A stretch of 64,000 bases of DNA from Cellulomonas fulva (GCF_018531375.1 NZ_JAHBOH010000001.1:930001-994000); one strand, 5' to 3'. Positions 10,360 to 19,230 are shown, counted from the stretch's first letter. Translations and numbers: made by a program. Notes: generated from the sequence alone by a model not told the origin.

Positions 10360-11073
10360 ATGACGAGCGGCATGGAGACGGTCTGGCCCGCGGCGGGCGT
10401 GCTGGTGCGCAGCGGTGACCTGGAGCTGAGGTACCTGGACGACGAGCTGGCGCTGCGGCTCGCACTGCTCGCCGCGGACGGGGTGCACGCGCCCGACTTC
10501 ATGCCCTTCACCAACCCCTGGACCCGCGGAACGCCCGACGAGGTGGCCCGCAGCGTCCTGCAGTACCAGTGGAAGCTGCGCTCGACGTTCGGCCCCGAGG
10601 CGTGGGCGCTCGAGCTCGCCGTCCTCCGCGACGGCGAGGTGCTCGGGATCCAGGGGATGTACACCGAGAAGTTCACACTCACGAGGTCCGGCGAGACCGG
10701 CTCCTGGCTCGGCCTGCGGTACCAGGGGCAGGGTGTCGGCACGCGCATGCGCCTGGCGGTGCTGCACCTGTTGTTCGAGGGCCTCGACGCGCAACGCGCG
10801 ACGACCTCGGCATTCGCGGACAACGGCCCGTCGAACGCCGTGACCCGCCGACTGGGCTACCGCGAGAACGGCACCGACACCGCCGTGCGTGAGGACGCCC
10901 CGGTGGTCAGCCGACGCTACGTCCTCGAGCGCGCCGACTGGGACGCCCGCCCGCCAGAGCTGCGCCCCCCGGTCGAGCTCGAGGGCGTCGGTCCGCTACG
11001 GGCGTTCCTGCGGCTCGACGGCGCGGACGGGTCCGGGTCCGCGCACACCCCGTCCACCACCGCGGACGACTGA
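10360..11073 (+). CDS. GNAT family N-acetyltransferase
   Basis: 237 residues. The acetyl-CoA binding part reads ELAVLRDGEVLGIQGMY, then LGLRYQGQGVGTRMRLAVLHLLFE, whose R-x-x-GxG motif binds the pyrophosphate, then a SAFADNGPSNAVTRRLGY segment typical of the RimJ/RimL subgroup. The acceptor (amino acid, protein N-terminus or small molecule) cannot be told. The C-terminal 40 residues are low complexity. The first ATG is used; a second lies four codons later. The ribosome-binding site is weak. Confidence 0.85.
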   Translation: MTSGMETVWPAAGVLVRSGDLELRYLDDELALRLALLAADGVHAPDFMPFTNPWTRGTPDEVARSVLQYQWKLRSTFGPEAWALELAVLRDGEVLGIQGMYTEKFTLTRSGETGSWLGLRYQGQGVGTRMRLAVLHLLFEGLDAQRATTSAFADNGPSNAVTRRLGYRENGTDTAVREDAPVVSRRYVLERADWDARPPELRPPVELEGVGPLRAFLRLDGADGSGSAHTPSTTADD

Positions 11074-11139
11074 TCGCGCCGTCGCGCCCAGGCGGTGGCC
11101 GCCGCTGGAAGGAGCGCTTTCGGGCCGGATCGCTTCGCG

Positions 11140-11173
11140 CTAGATAGACGTACCCACTAGATAGCCGTACTGT
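11140..11173 (+). promoter_or_regulatory. PadR promoter/operator: direct repeats and -10
   Basis: CTAGATAGNCGTAC occurs twice with a 17-bp period, and TAGATA...TGTCTA also forms a dyad. TACTGT ends 7 nt before the GTG, so the mRNA may be leaderless and the dyad would overlap the promoter. This fits autorepression (inference). Confidence 0.45.
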
Positions 11174-11180
11174 CTAAGTC

Positions 11181-11582
11181 GTGACCGATGTGCAGTGGCC
11201 GGCCGAGTGGATGCGGGGCGTGCTCGAGGTCTGCGTGCTGCGCGTCGTCGGTCTCGGACCGACCTACGGCTACGCGATCGGGCAAGCGCTGGAGGAGGCC
11301 GGCCTCGGCTCGGTCAAGGGCGGGACGCTGTACCCGCTGCTCACGAGGTTCGAGCAGGCCGGTCTGGTCGACATCGAGTGGCGTCCGGGCGCGGGCGGGC
11401 CGGGCCGCAAGTACTACACGCTCACGGCGGCCGGCCGCGCCGAGGCGCAGCGCCGGGCAGGGGACTGGGTCGCCTTCAGCGACACCGTCACCAGGGTGCT
11501 GACCACGTCCGACGAGGACGCGGCCGACCTGCCGGCGAGAGACGGGCACGACGAGGGTGCTCGCAAGGGCGACGAGAGGTGA
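11181..11582 (+). CDS. PadR family transcriptional regulator
   Basis: 133 residues. The winged-helix pattern is clear: MRGVLEVCVLRVVGLGPTYGYAIGQALEEAGL, then VKGGTLYPLLTRFEQAGLVDIEW and the wing GPGRKYYTLTAAGRAEA. The C-terminal dimerisation arm is short, as in the PadR-s2 type. No Shine-Dalgarno sequence is visible. It is followed 5 bp later by a membrane protein with a HAAS-like N-terminal part, the usual partner of this regulator class, so both probably control one envelope response. Confidence 0.9.
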   Translation: MTDVQWPAEWMRGVLEVCVLRVVGLGPTYGYAIGQALEEAGLGSVKGGTLYPLLTRFEQAGLVDIEWRPGAGGPGRKYYTLTAAGRAEAQRRAGDWVAFSDTVTRVLTTSDEDAADLPARDGHDEGARKGDER

Positions 11583-11587
11583 GGACC

Positions 11588-12373
11588 GTGACCAGGGGAG
11601 CAAACGCGCGGCAGACGGCACGCGGGCGGGCGCGGTTCCGGATCGAGGAGCGGATCGCGCCCCACGTCGACCCGCTGTGGGCTGAGCAGGTGCTCCTGGA
11701 GCTGCGGCTGCAGGGCGTCGGCGGGAGCCGGATCGCGGGTGTGCTGGCGGAGGTCGAGTCGCACGTCGTCGAGAGTGGTGAGAGCGCGGCGTCGGCCTTC
11801 GGCGAGCCCGTCGAGTACGCCCGCTCGCTCGCGCTGGAGCCCGACCCCACTCAGGAGACCAAGCCCGGCGCGGTCGACGTCGCGCTCGCCTTCGGCCAGG
11901 TGGCGGGTGCCGTCCTCCTGGTCGGCGGCGGCTACGCGCTCGGCGCGCGGCAACCCGCTCCGCTCACCTGGGGGGTCCTCGTGACGGTCCTCCTCGCGAC
12001 CGTCGTCACAGGCCTCGTGCTCCGGTTCGGCGACCAGGTGCTCCGGGTCGTCGTCGGCTCGACCTGGCAGTTCGTCCTGGGTGCGGGAGCAGTGGTGCTG
12101 GTGGTGCCCCTGCCGGCGGTCCTGATCCGCACGACCCTCATCGAGGTCGGCGGCGCACCGATGCTCGCCGCGGGCGCGGCGCTGCTCCTGGGCGCCGCCG
12201 TGGTGGAGCTCGTGAGGTCGGCTCCGGACGACCCGATCACCTCACCGTTCGACGTGCCGGCCGATCCGTCCGCCCGCGCCACACACCGGTGGAGCGGGAT
12301 CGCGGGGTTCGTCCTGCTCGCCGCCACCGCGGCCGCCGCCGGCCTCATGTTCGCGGTCGGCCGTCTCACGTGA
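11588..12373 (+). CDS. HAAS-domain multi-pass membrane protein, PadR partner
   Basis: 261 residues from a GTG preceded by GGTGAGG. The N-terminus (about 15-75; FRIEERIAPHVDPLWAEQVLLELR...VLAEVESHVVESGESAASAFGEPVEYARSLAL) resembles the HAAS signalling domain that accompanies PadR regulators. Six or so hydrophobic helices follow (about 100-255). It probably senses or transmits an envelope cue to PadR; no enzyme motif is visible. It converges on the ABC exporter genes with a 31-bp gap. Confidence 0.75.
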   Translation: MTRGANARQTARGRARFRIEERIAPHVDPLWAEQVLLELRLQGVGGSRIAGVLAEVESHVVESGESAASAFGEPVEYARSLALEPDPTQETKPGAVDVALAFGQVAGAVLLVGGGYALGARQPAPLTWGVLVTVLLATVVTGLVLRFGDQVLRVVVGSTWQFVLGAGAVVLVVPLPAVLIRTTLIEVGGAPMLAAGAALLLGAAVVELVRSAPDDPITSPFDVPADPSARATHRWSGIAGFVLLAATAAAAGLMFAVGRLT

Positions 12374-12404
12374 TCGGGACCCCGCGCTACGAGAGGAGTT
12401 CGGG

Positions 12405-13220
12405 TCACGAGAGGAAGAGGGCGCGCAGTCTCGTCGTGGTGGCCAGGACGCCCGCGGTGATCATCACCAGGAAGTAGCCGACGTGCACCAGCATGACGGG
12501 GCCCAGCACGCCCGTCGTCAGGCCGCGCACCAGCTCGACGGCGTGCCACAGCGGGAGCGCCTTGATGACCCACTGGATCGGCTCGGCGTAGACCGACAGC
12601 GGGTAGAACGTGGCCGAGAACAGGAACATCGGCAGCAGCGCGAAGGTGATCCAGTCCATCTGCTGGAAGGTCTTCATGTAGCTGGTCACGGCCATGCCGA
12701 CCGAGGCGAACCCGAACGCGACCAGCAGGACCGCGGGGATGGCCAGCACGGCGGTCCAGGACAGGTTGAGGCCGAGCACCTGCATGACGGACATGAAGCC
12801 CACCGCGTACACGCCGCCGCGCAGGAGCGCGTAGACGATCTCCCCGAGCGCCACGTCGAGCGGGCCGATCGAGGTCGCCAGCATCGCGTCGTAGAGCTTG
12901 CCGAAGTGCATCTTGAAGAACACGTTCCACGTGGAGTCGTAGATCGCGCCGTTCATGGCGGAGACCGCGAGCAGCGCGGGCGCGATGTACGCCGCGTAGG
13001 GCACCGTCTCGCCCGACTCGAGCGTCACGTCGCCGATGAACGAGCCGAGCCCCCAGCCCATCGCGAGCAGGTAGAACACCGGCTCGAAGAAGCCGGACAC
13101 CACCACGACCCAGTTGCTGGACCGGGTCGCCTGCAGTGCACGCGACACGACCGCGAGCGCGTTGCCGGAGTACAGCGCGCGCAGGGAGCCCGGGTTCCGG
13201 GTGGTCGCCACCGTGGTCAT
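12405..13220 (-). CDS. ABC-2 type exporter permease (second of pair)
   Basis: 271 residues with six transmembrane helices and the ABC-2 signature near the end (SATFYPLSVYAEPIQWVIKALPLWHAVELVRGL). The first periplasmic-side segment GFFEPVFYLLAMGWGLGSFI is typical of DrrB/NodJ permeases. The ATG overlaps the stop of the partner permease (ATGA). With the ATPase it forms a drug, polyketide or glycan exporter; the substrate is unknown. Confidence 0.88.
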   Translation of the reverse strand: MTTVATTRNPGSLRALYSGNALAVVSRALQATRSSNWVVVVSGFFEPVFYLLAMGWGLGSFIGDVTLESGETVPYAAYIAPALLAVSAMNGAIYDSTWNVFFKMHFGKLYDAMLATSIGPLDVALGEIVYALLRGGVYAVGFMSVMQVLGLNLSWTAVLAIPAVLLVAFGFASVGMAVTSYMKTFQQMDWITFALLPMFLFSATFYPLSVYAEPIQWVIKALPLWHAVELVRGLTTGVLGPVMLVHVGYFLVMITAGVLATTTRLRALFLS

Positions 13221-14122
13221 GAGCGCAACCTCCCGACGAAGACGCGACGGGCGACGAACCACCCGACGACGGCGAGCAGCGCGAGCACGGCGAGGTGCGC
13301 GCCGAGGGGCCAGGATCCCGGCCCGGGGCCGTAGGACAGCAGCCTGCCCGCCTCGCTCGCGTGCCAGATCGGCGAGATCCAGCCGACCCACTGCAGCCCC
13401 ACGGGCAGCGTGTCGAGCGGGTAGAACGTGCCGCTGAACAGGAACAGCGGCGTGAACACGAAGCGCTGCACCATCGCGAACTGGCCGCGGTCCTCCTCGA
13501 TCCCGGCGGAGAACGCGAGCAGCGGCAGCCCGAACGCGAGGCCGGCGAGCACGCCCACGGGCACCATGAGGGTCCCCAGCACGACGTCGCCGACCGCGCC
13601 GAAGAGGACCATGACCAGGTAGTACGCGGCGGACACGAAGACCATGCGCAGCGTGACGGCGATGACCAGGCCGGAGCAGATCTGCTCGGGGCTCACGGGC
13701 GAGGCGTTCATGCCCCAGAAGAGCCGGCGCCACTTGAACCCGGCCATGACGGTGTACGTGAACTCCTCGGTGGTGACCGAGACCGCCGCGGTGGCCAGGA
13801 GCGCCGGCGCGACGAACCACAGGTAGTCCACGGGTCCGTCCGGGCCGCTCGCGACCGGCACGTCCAGGAAGGCGGCCAGGCCCAGCCCGATGCCGAGCAT
13901 GTAGATCAGCGGGCTGCCGATGCCGGACATCACCACGGTCCAGCCGTAGGAGCGCATCTGCCGCAGCTGGTGCTCGGCGATGTACCAGGCGCCGAACCGT
14001 CGGGGCCGCAGCGCACCCGCGAACGCGGCGGCCACCATCGGCTCCGCCACGGCGCCGGGCGTGGTCGTGTGGGCCGGCTCGTTCATTCGATCAGGCTCGG
14101 TCAGGCGATCAGGCTCGGTCAT
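13217..14122 (-). CDS. ABC-2 type exporter permease (first of pair)
   Basis: 301 residues. A repetitive cytosolic N-terminus (TEPDR repeated) precedes six helices. SGTFYPLDTLPVGLQWVGWISPIWHASEAGRLL is the ABC-2 end motif. The first ATG overlaps the ATPase stop (ATGA). A tandem repeat offers a second in-frame ATG (MNEPAHT) 36 bp downstream, so the true start is uncertain. Two different permeases with one ATPase suggest a heterodimeric channel. Confidence 0.87.
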   Translation of the reverse strand: MTEPDRLTEPDRMNEPAHTTTPGAVAEPMVAAAFAGALRPRRFGAWYIAEHQLRQMRSYGWTVVMSGIGSPLIYMLGIGLGLAAFLDVPVASGPDGPVDYLWFVAPALLATAAVSVTTEEFTYTVMAGFKWRRLFWGMNASPVSPEQICSGLVIAVTLRMVFVSAAYYLVMVLFGAVGDVVLGTLMVPVGVLAGLAFGLPLLAFSAGIEEDRGQFAMVQRFVFTPLFLFSGTFYPLDTLPVGLQWVGWISPIWHASEAGRLLSYGPGPGSWPLGAHLAVLALLAVVGWFVARRVFVGRLRS

Positions 14123-14138
14123 TCGATCAGGCTCCGCC
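14085..14138. repeat. Three 18-bp tandem repeats at the ATPase-permease junction
   Basis: Three 18-bp units share CGATCAGGCTC and span the end of the ATPase gene and the start of the permease gene. The outer units each carry a CATTCGATCA that supplies a start codon on the minus strand. Confidence 0.75.
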
Positions 14139-15048
14139 CGGTCAGGCGCAGGAAGACGTCCTCGAGGCTCGAGCGGCGCACCAGGCTGGTCGTCGGGCGC
14201 AGGCCCAGGTGAGCGACGCGCTCGAGGAGCCGTTCGCCGTCGTCGGTGTAGAGCAGCACGCGGTCCGGCAGCACCTCGACGCGGTCCGCCTGGCCCTCCA
14301 GCTGCCGCGCGGCGTCGGCGTTGCGGTCCGAGCCGAACCGCAGCTCGACCACCTCCCGCGTCGAGTACTCGCGGATCAGCGCGGCGGGCGAGCCCTCCGC
14401 CATGATCCGGCCGTGGTCGACGACGACGAGCCGGTCGCACAGCTGCTCCGCCTCGTCCATGTAGTGCGTGGTCAGCACCAGCGTGGTGCCGCGCTCCTTG
14501 AGCCGGAACAGGCGGTCCCAGAGCACGTGCCGCGCCTGCGGGTCCAGCCCCGTCGTCGGCTCGTCGAGCATGAGGATGCGCGGCTCGTTGATCAGGGCGC
14601 GCGCGATGGTCAGCCGTCGCTTCATGCCGCCCGAGAGGTCGTCGACCTTGGCCTTCGCCTTGTCCTCGAGCTGGGCGAACTCCAGCAGCTCGTCCGCCCG
14701 GCGCGCGCACACGGCCCGCGGAATCCCGAAGTAGCGTCCGTAGACGATCAGGTTGTCCCGGACCCGGAGCTCGGTGTCGAGGTTGTCCTCCTGCGGGACC
14801 ACGCCCAGCTGCGAGCGGATCTCCGGCCCGTGGGTGTCCGGGTCGAGCCCGACGACGCTCAGATCACCGCCCGTGCGCTGCGAGACGGCGCCGACCATCC
14901 GCATCGTCGTCGACTTGCCGGCACCGTTGGGGCCGAGCAGGCCGAAAGCCTCACCGGGCGGCACCTCGAAGTCGATCCCGTCCACGGCGGTGAAGTCGCC
15001 GAACCGCTTGGTCAGGCCACGGGCGCTGATGACGGGGTGCTCGCTCAC
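14119..15048 (-). CDS. ABC transporter ATP-binding protein (DrrA/NodI type)
   Basis: 309 residues. Walker A GPNGAGKST, Q-loop VPQEDNLD, signature LSGGMKRR, Walker B LMLDEPTTGLD and the switch His in LTTHYMDEAE are intact. The last 80 residues are the extra C-terminal domain of DrrA-type export ATPases. It powers the two overlapping permeases downstream. The GTG start follows a weak GGTGGGCGG. Confidence 0.92.
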   Translation of the reverse strand: MSEHPVISARGLTKRFGDFTAVDGIDFEVPPGEAFGLLGPNGAGKSTTMRMVGAVSQRTGGDLSVVGLDPDTHGPEIRSQLGVVPQEDNLDTELRVRDNLIVYGRYFGIPRAVCARRADELLEFAQLEDKAKAKVDDLSGGMKRRLTIARALINEPRILMLDEPTTGLDPQARHVLWDRLFRLKERGTTLVLTTHYMDEAEQLCDRLVVVDHGRIMAEGSPAALIREYSTREVVELRFGSDRNADAARQLEGQADRVEVLPDRVLLYTDDGERLLERVAHLGLRPTTSLVRRSSLEDVFLRLTGRSLIE

Positions 15049-15185
15049 AGCCGCCCACCGTAGACGCCCCCACCGACATCGACCGAACCCTTTCGGTCCC
15101 GTACCCGCCCACCGCTCGCCGCGCGCGCCGCGACCGCCGGCCCTAACGTCAGCGGAGCACCTTCCCCCGGATGCGAGGAGTCATC

Positions 15186-15458
15186 ATGACCATCGAAGGA
15201 ATCCTCAGCGCGATCATCATCGGCGCGATCATCGGCGTGCTCGGCCGCCTGCTCGTGCGGGGCCGCCAGCGCATCGGCATCATCGTCACCATCCTCGTCG
15301 GCATCGTCGCGGCGCTCGTCGGGACGTTCCTCGCGTCGCTCATCGGCGCGAAGGACACGGGCGGCGTCGACTGGGTCGAGCTGGGTCTCCAGATCGGCCT
15401 CGCCGCGCTGTTCGTCGCGGCGATCTCGTCGCGCGGGCGTCGTCGCTCGCTGCTGTGA
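15186..15458 (+). CDS. GlsB/YeaQ/YmgE family small membrane protein
   Basis: 90 residues with three hydrophobic helices: ILSAIIIGAIIGVLGRLL, IVTILVGIVAALVGTFLASLIG and LQIGLAALFVAAI. The loop GRQRIG and this layout match the GlsB/YeaQ/YmgE stress-associated family, whose function is poorly known. GGAG stands 5 bp before the ATG; the upstream in-frame ATG is within the ribosome-binding region and is not used. TAACGT about 45 bp upstream may be a -10 element. Confidence 0.85.
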   Translation: MTIEGILSAIIIGAIIGVLGRLLVRGRQRIGIIVTILVGIVAALVGTFLASLIGAKDTGGVDWVELGLQIGLAALFVAAISSRGRRRSLL

Positions 15459-15558
15459 CGCCGGCGCCGCCCGGGCCGCGCGCCCGGGCGGCACGATTCA
15501 ACGTCCCGGTAACCCAAGGGCCTACGTCGCGTGACATCGCCGCGAGTAGCGTCCGACC

Positions 15559-16119
15559 ATGATCCTGGCGGACCTGCAGTCACGGCTGCGCATCGCGCTG
15601 ACCAACACGCTGGTGGAGGAGTGGACGCTGTTCACCCCGACCACGGGCACCAGCAGCCCGAGCGTGCGGACCATCGCGTTCCACCTGGGCTGGTACCTGC
15701 GCCAGACGGTCGAGCGCACGTGGGACGTCGACAGCGAGTACGACCGCTCGGGCGCGATGCTCGAGTCCTCCGTGCAGCTCTCCGGCGAGACCCAGGTGCC
15801 CAACCTGATCGTCCACCACCGCGGCCAGCTGGGCCCGGAGCACAACCTCATGCTGGTCCACGTCGAGGTCGAGCCCGTGTCCGACGAGGCCGCGGGGCCC
15901 GGCCTCAGCGCGGCCCAGGCCCTGCAGCGCCGGTTCGGGTACCGGTACGCCATGCTGCTGGACCTGCGGCTGCACACCGAGGGCCGGCGCGCGTCGGTCA
16001 CGCCGTACTGGCACTGGACCTCGCTCGAGACCGGCCCCGCGACGCCCGACCCCGTGCCCGTCTACACCCCGCGCGTGCTCGCGGAGATCACCGAGCGCGC
16101 TCGTCGGGCGGGCGACTGA
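15559..16119 (+). CDS. Uncharacterised protein, possibly PD-(D/E)XK-like
   Basis: 186 residues, not recognised with confidence. The segment QVPNLIVHHRG...NLMLVHVEVEP resembles the P-D...E-x-K core of the PD-(D/E)XK nuclease fold, but Asp is replaced by Asn and the catalytic Lys by Glu, so any such domain would be inactive or wrongly assigned. FGYRYAMLLDLRLH and a Trp-rich end (TPYWHWTSLE) follow. A TAGCGT hexamer 6 nt before the ATG and no Shine-Dalgarno sequence suggest a leaderless mRNA. It meets the next gene tail-to-tail with a 4-bp gap. Confidence 0.7.
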   Translation: MILADLQSRLRIALTNTLVEEWTLFTPTTGTSSPSVRTIAFHLGWYLRQTVERTWDVDSEYDRSGAMLESSVQLSGETQVPNLIVHHRGQLGPEHNLMLVHVEVEPVSDEAAGPGLSAAQALQRRFGYRYAMLLDLRLHTEGRRASVTPYWHWTSLETGPATPDPVPVYTPRVLAEITERARRAGD

Positions 16120-16123
16120 GGCG

Positions 16124-17344
16124 TCAGGAGACGGTGATCGGCGGGACGGCCACCGACTGCGCGCCCACCGTGACCGCGCGGGACGCGTCGCGGTACCCGC
16201 CGGTGTACGGGTCGCGGACGTAGACCCGCCACGAGCCGGCCGGCACGCCCGGCACCCGGTAGCGCCCCTCGTCGTCCGTGGTCACGCGCGCGGACACCGC
16301 ACCCTGCGCCGTCCCGACGACGACCTGCACCCCGACGACGCCGCGCCCCGCGTGCCGCACGACGCCGCCCACCGCGACACCGCTCGTCGGACGCACGCCG
16401 CCCGCCCACAGGTCGGCGCTCGCACCCGCCATGGCACCCGACGAGCGCGTCGCCCGCAGCGTGCGCACCGCGACGACCGAGCCCTGCCGCGCGTCCACCG
16501 TGGTGCGCGCCAGGAGCGTGAAGTGCTCGTCCAGGACGTCGACGCGCACCCGCCCGGTCGCCAGCCCGGAGAGCCGGTACCGCCCGTCCACGCCCGTGAC
16601 GGCGTCCGCGCTCCCGTACCGGTCGAGGTTGTCCGCGTGCACGAAGACGCCCGCGACCGGCTTGCCGTGCCCGTCGACCACCCTGCCGCTGAGGAACGCC
16701 GCCGCGACGGTCCGGACGACCACTCTCGTCGCGCCGCCCTGCACGACCGCCACCGCCCGCGCGTCGGGCTCGCGCACCGTGTCGCCCGAGTAGGTGGTCA
16801 GGAAGCGCGTGCCCCAGCTGTCGGCCTTGAGCACGTAGCGGCCGGGGGAGCGGTCGGTGAGGACCCAGGCCCCGTTGGGGGCCGTCCGCGTCGTCGGGGA
16901 CCAGGTGGTCCCCGCGGCCCGACGGGCGGAGACCCACGCGTCCGGAACGGCCCCGGCACCGCGCAGGACCTTGCCGTGCAGGGCGGCGTCCACCCGCGGC
17001 CGCAGCGTCACGTCGACGTCCGACGAGCCCACGGCGACCTGGCGCCGCACCGTGACCGGACCGGACGCCGAGGGGACCGTCACCTCGAGCACGAAGGTCC
17101 CGCGCGGGACGCGCGGGAACGCTGCCCGGCCCAGCCCGTTCGTCCACCGGGTCCCCGCGTACGTGCCCGGGCTGCTCGCGGTCGACCGCATGGCGACCTC
17201 GTGCAGCACGACGTCCGCGCCGCTCGTCGTCTCCACGTGCACGCCGACCGTGCGCGACGGCGCGGCGACCGCGGACGTCCCCGCCAGCCCGACCGTCCCG
17301 AGGGCCACGGCGAGCGCGGCCAGCACCGCCCATGCTCGCTTCAC
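16124..17344 (-). CDS. Secreted protein with carboxypeptidase-regulatory-like (CnaB/transthyretin-type) repeats
   Basis: 406 residues from a GTG spaced well from GGAGG; another GTG seven codons upstream is less likely. The signal peptide ends near TSAVAA. The rest is beta-rich, with at least three repeats of the pattern G-x-V...G-x-P-V-x-G-V-x-V...T..DGRY.L.G...G (for example SGRVVDGHGKPVAGVFV, VGGVVRHAGRGVVGVQV, TTDDEGRYRVPGVPAGSW). Such domains usually act in adhesion or as spacers on the cell surface. No enzyme or sorting signal is visible. Confidence 0.82.
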   Translation of the reverse strand: MKRAWAVLAALAVALGTVGLAGTSAVAAPSRTVGVHVETTSGADVVLHEVAMRSTASSPGTYAGTRWTNGLGRAAFPRVPRGTFVLEVTVPSASGPVTVRRQVAVGSSDVDVTLRPRVDAALHGKVLRGAGAVPDAWVSARRAAGTTWSPTTRTAPNGAWVLTDRSPGRYVLKADSWGTRFLTTYSGDTVREPDARAVAVVQGGATRVVVRTVAAAFLSGRVVDGHGKPVAGVFVHADNLDRYGSADAVTGVDGRYRLSGLATGRVRVDVLDEHFTLLARTTVDARQGSVVAVRTLRATRSSGAMAGASADLWAGGVRPTSGVAVGGVVRHAGRGVVGVQVVVGTAQGAVSARVTTDDEGRYRVPGVPAGSWRVYVRDPYTGGYRDASRAVTVGAQSVAVPPITVS

Positions 17345-17449
17345 GACGACCTCCGGCTCCGGCACGCCCCGCTGCGCACCCCTCGCCCCATGGTCGCAAA
17401 CAGGACAACTCGGGCGCGAGTCGCCGGCCGGGTGATCCCGACGCCGGGC

Positions 17450-19069
17450 TCAGGCCAGGCGGGGGAGCACCTGGTCGTGCTCGAGCACGCCGCGGAACGG
17501 GTCCCCGCGCTCCGCGACGCGGTCGAGCACCGTACGGACGGTGAACGCGTCGGGACGCAGCCAGTCCTCGTCGAGCTCGTCCCACGTGATCGGCGCGGAC
17601 ACGGGCGCCCCCGCGGCCGCGCGCGGGCTGTACGGCGCGACGAGGGTCTTGTTGATCGCGTTCTGCGTGTAGTCCAGCCGGGCCCGCCCGCCGCGCTCCC
17701 GCACCTCCCAGCGCCAGCTCACCAGGTCGGGGATCACCGCACCGACCGTGCGGGAGAGGCGTTCGACCCACGCGCGGGTCTCGTCGAAACCCGGTCCGCT
17801 CGCGATCGGCACCCACACCTGGATGCCTCGTCGGCCCGTGACCTTGGGGTACGCCCGGACGCCGAGGTGCGCGAACGCGTCCCGGTGCAGCCGCGCCATG
17901 AGCAGCAGGTCGTCCCAGGTGGTCGTCGGCCCCGGGTCCAGGTCGACGAGCGCGTACGTCGGGCTCTGCGGCGCCTCGGTGCGTGAGGTCCACGCGTGCC
18001 ACTCGAGCGCCCCGAAGTTCGCCGCCCACACCAGCGCGGCCGGCTCGTCGACCACGAGGTAGGTGCTCGTCTCGTCGGCGTCGGCCTCCGGGTTGTCCCA
18101 GCGCGCCAGCCAGTCGGGCGCGTGGCCTGGAAGCTGCTTGTGCCAGAAGCCGCGCTGCCCCGCTCCCTGCGGGTAGCGGTGCATGTTGAGCGCGCGCCCG
18201 CGCAGGTACGGCACCGCGACCGGGGCGACGCGCGCCGCGTACCGCACGAGCTCGCGCTTGGTCACCGGCGGCTCGTCGCCGCGTGCGGGGAACAGCACCT
18301 TGTCGAGGTTGGTGAGCCGCAGCGTCCGGCCGAACACGTCCCACGCGCCCGCGGCGCCGAGCTCGTCGAGCGCCGCGAGCTCGTCGTCGGACGGCCCCGC
18401 GACCGTCGGGTGCAGCTCGACCGAGGCCTGCGCCGCCGGCAGGTCCGAGCGCCACACCCGGTCCGGGTCGGCCTTGACCTCGTCGTTCGTGCGCCCGCTC
18501 ACCACCGACGTCGGGTGGTCCTCCGCGTCCCAGCCGTCGACCGCGTGCTCGTCGTTCTTGTGGAGCATCAGCCACTGCTCCTTGCCGTGGTCCGCCGCAT
18601 CGCCACGTCGTACCAGCAGGACGTGCCCGCGCAGCCGCGTGCCGTGCAGCTCCGCGTGCAGCTCACCGGCCGCGACCTCGGCGGCCGGGTCGTCGCTCTT
18701 GGACGGGACCCACGTGCCGCGGTCCCACACGATCACGTCCCCGCCGCCGTACTGCTTCGCGGGGATGACGCCCTCGAAGTCCGCGTACTCGAGCGGGTGG
18801 TCCTCGACGTGCACGGCCAGCCGCCGCGCCTTCGGGTCGAGCGTCGGTCCGCGCGGGACCGCCCAGCTCACCAGGACCCCGTCGATCTCGAACCGGACGT
18901 CGTAGTGCAGCCGGCGCGCGCGGTGTCGCTGGACGACGAAGCGGCGCGCGCCGGTCCCCGAGGCATCCGGCTGCCCGCCCGCCGGCTCCGGGGTGCGCCC
19001 GAAGTCGCGCATCGACCGGTACGTCTCGAGCTCGCCCGACGACACCCCCTGCCGCAGCTTGCCCGGCAT
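17450..19069 (-). CDS. LigD-type 3'-phosphoesterase and polymerase fusion lacking a ligase domain
   Basis: 539 residues. The N-terminal part (about 15-180) is the LigD 3'-phosphoesterase: FVVQRHRARRLHYDVRFE, HVEDHPLEYADFEGVIP and YGGGDVIVWDRGTW hold the His/Asp metal ligands. The second part (about 255-539) is the archaeo-eukaryotic primase-like LigD polymerase, with the metal motif VDLDPGP and the TGRRGIQVWVP segment. These activities trim and fill ends in Ku-dependent end joining. No ATP-dependent ligase domain or Ku gene lies in the window. The ATG following GGTGAGCGG is chosen over one further upstream. Confidence 0.85.
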   Translation of the reverse strand: MPGKLRQGVSSGELETYRSMRDFGRTPEPAGGQPDASGTGARRFVVQRHRARRLHYDVRFEIDGVLVSWAVPRGPTLDPKARRLAVHVEDHPLEYADFEGVIPAKQYGGGDVIVWDRGTWVPSKSDDPAAEVAAGELHAELHGTRLRGHVLLVRRGDAADHGKEQWLMLHKNDEHAVDGWDAEDHPTSVVSGRTNDEVKADPDRVWRSDLPAAQASVELHPTVAGPSDDELAALDELGAAGAWDVFGRTLRLTNLDKVLFPARGDEPPVTKRELVRYAARVAPVAVPYLRGRALNMHRYPQGAGQRGFWHKQLPGHAPDWLARWDNPEADADETSTYLVVDEPAALVWAANFGALEWHAWTSRTEAPQSPTYALVDLDPGPTTTWDDLLLMARLHRDAFAHLGVRAYPKVTGRRGIQVWVPIASGPGFDETRAWVERLSRTVGAVIPDLVSWRWEVRERGGRARLDYTQNAINKTLVAPYSPRAAAGAPVSAPITWDELDEDWLRPDAFTVRTVLDRVAERGDPFRGVLEHDQVLPRLA

Positions 19070-19230
19070 CCGCTCACCGCCCTCCGGGCCGTCGGATGCC
19101 GGCCCCGTCCCAGCGTGGCGCACGCGGGCGGGTCCGGCACTGCGGGCCGGGAACCGCGGACCTGCAGCCGGGCCGGCCGCCGGGCGCTCACCGGGCGCTC
19201 ACCGGGACCGGGGTCGCGGTGCGGCGGCGA

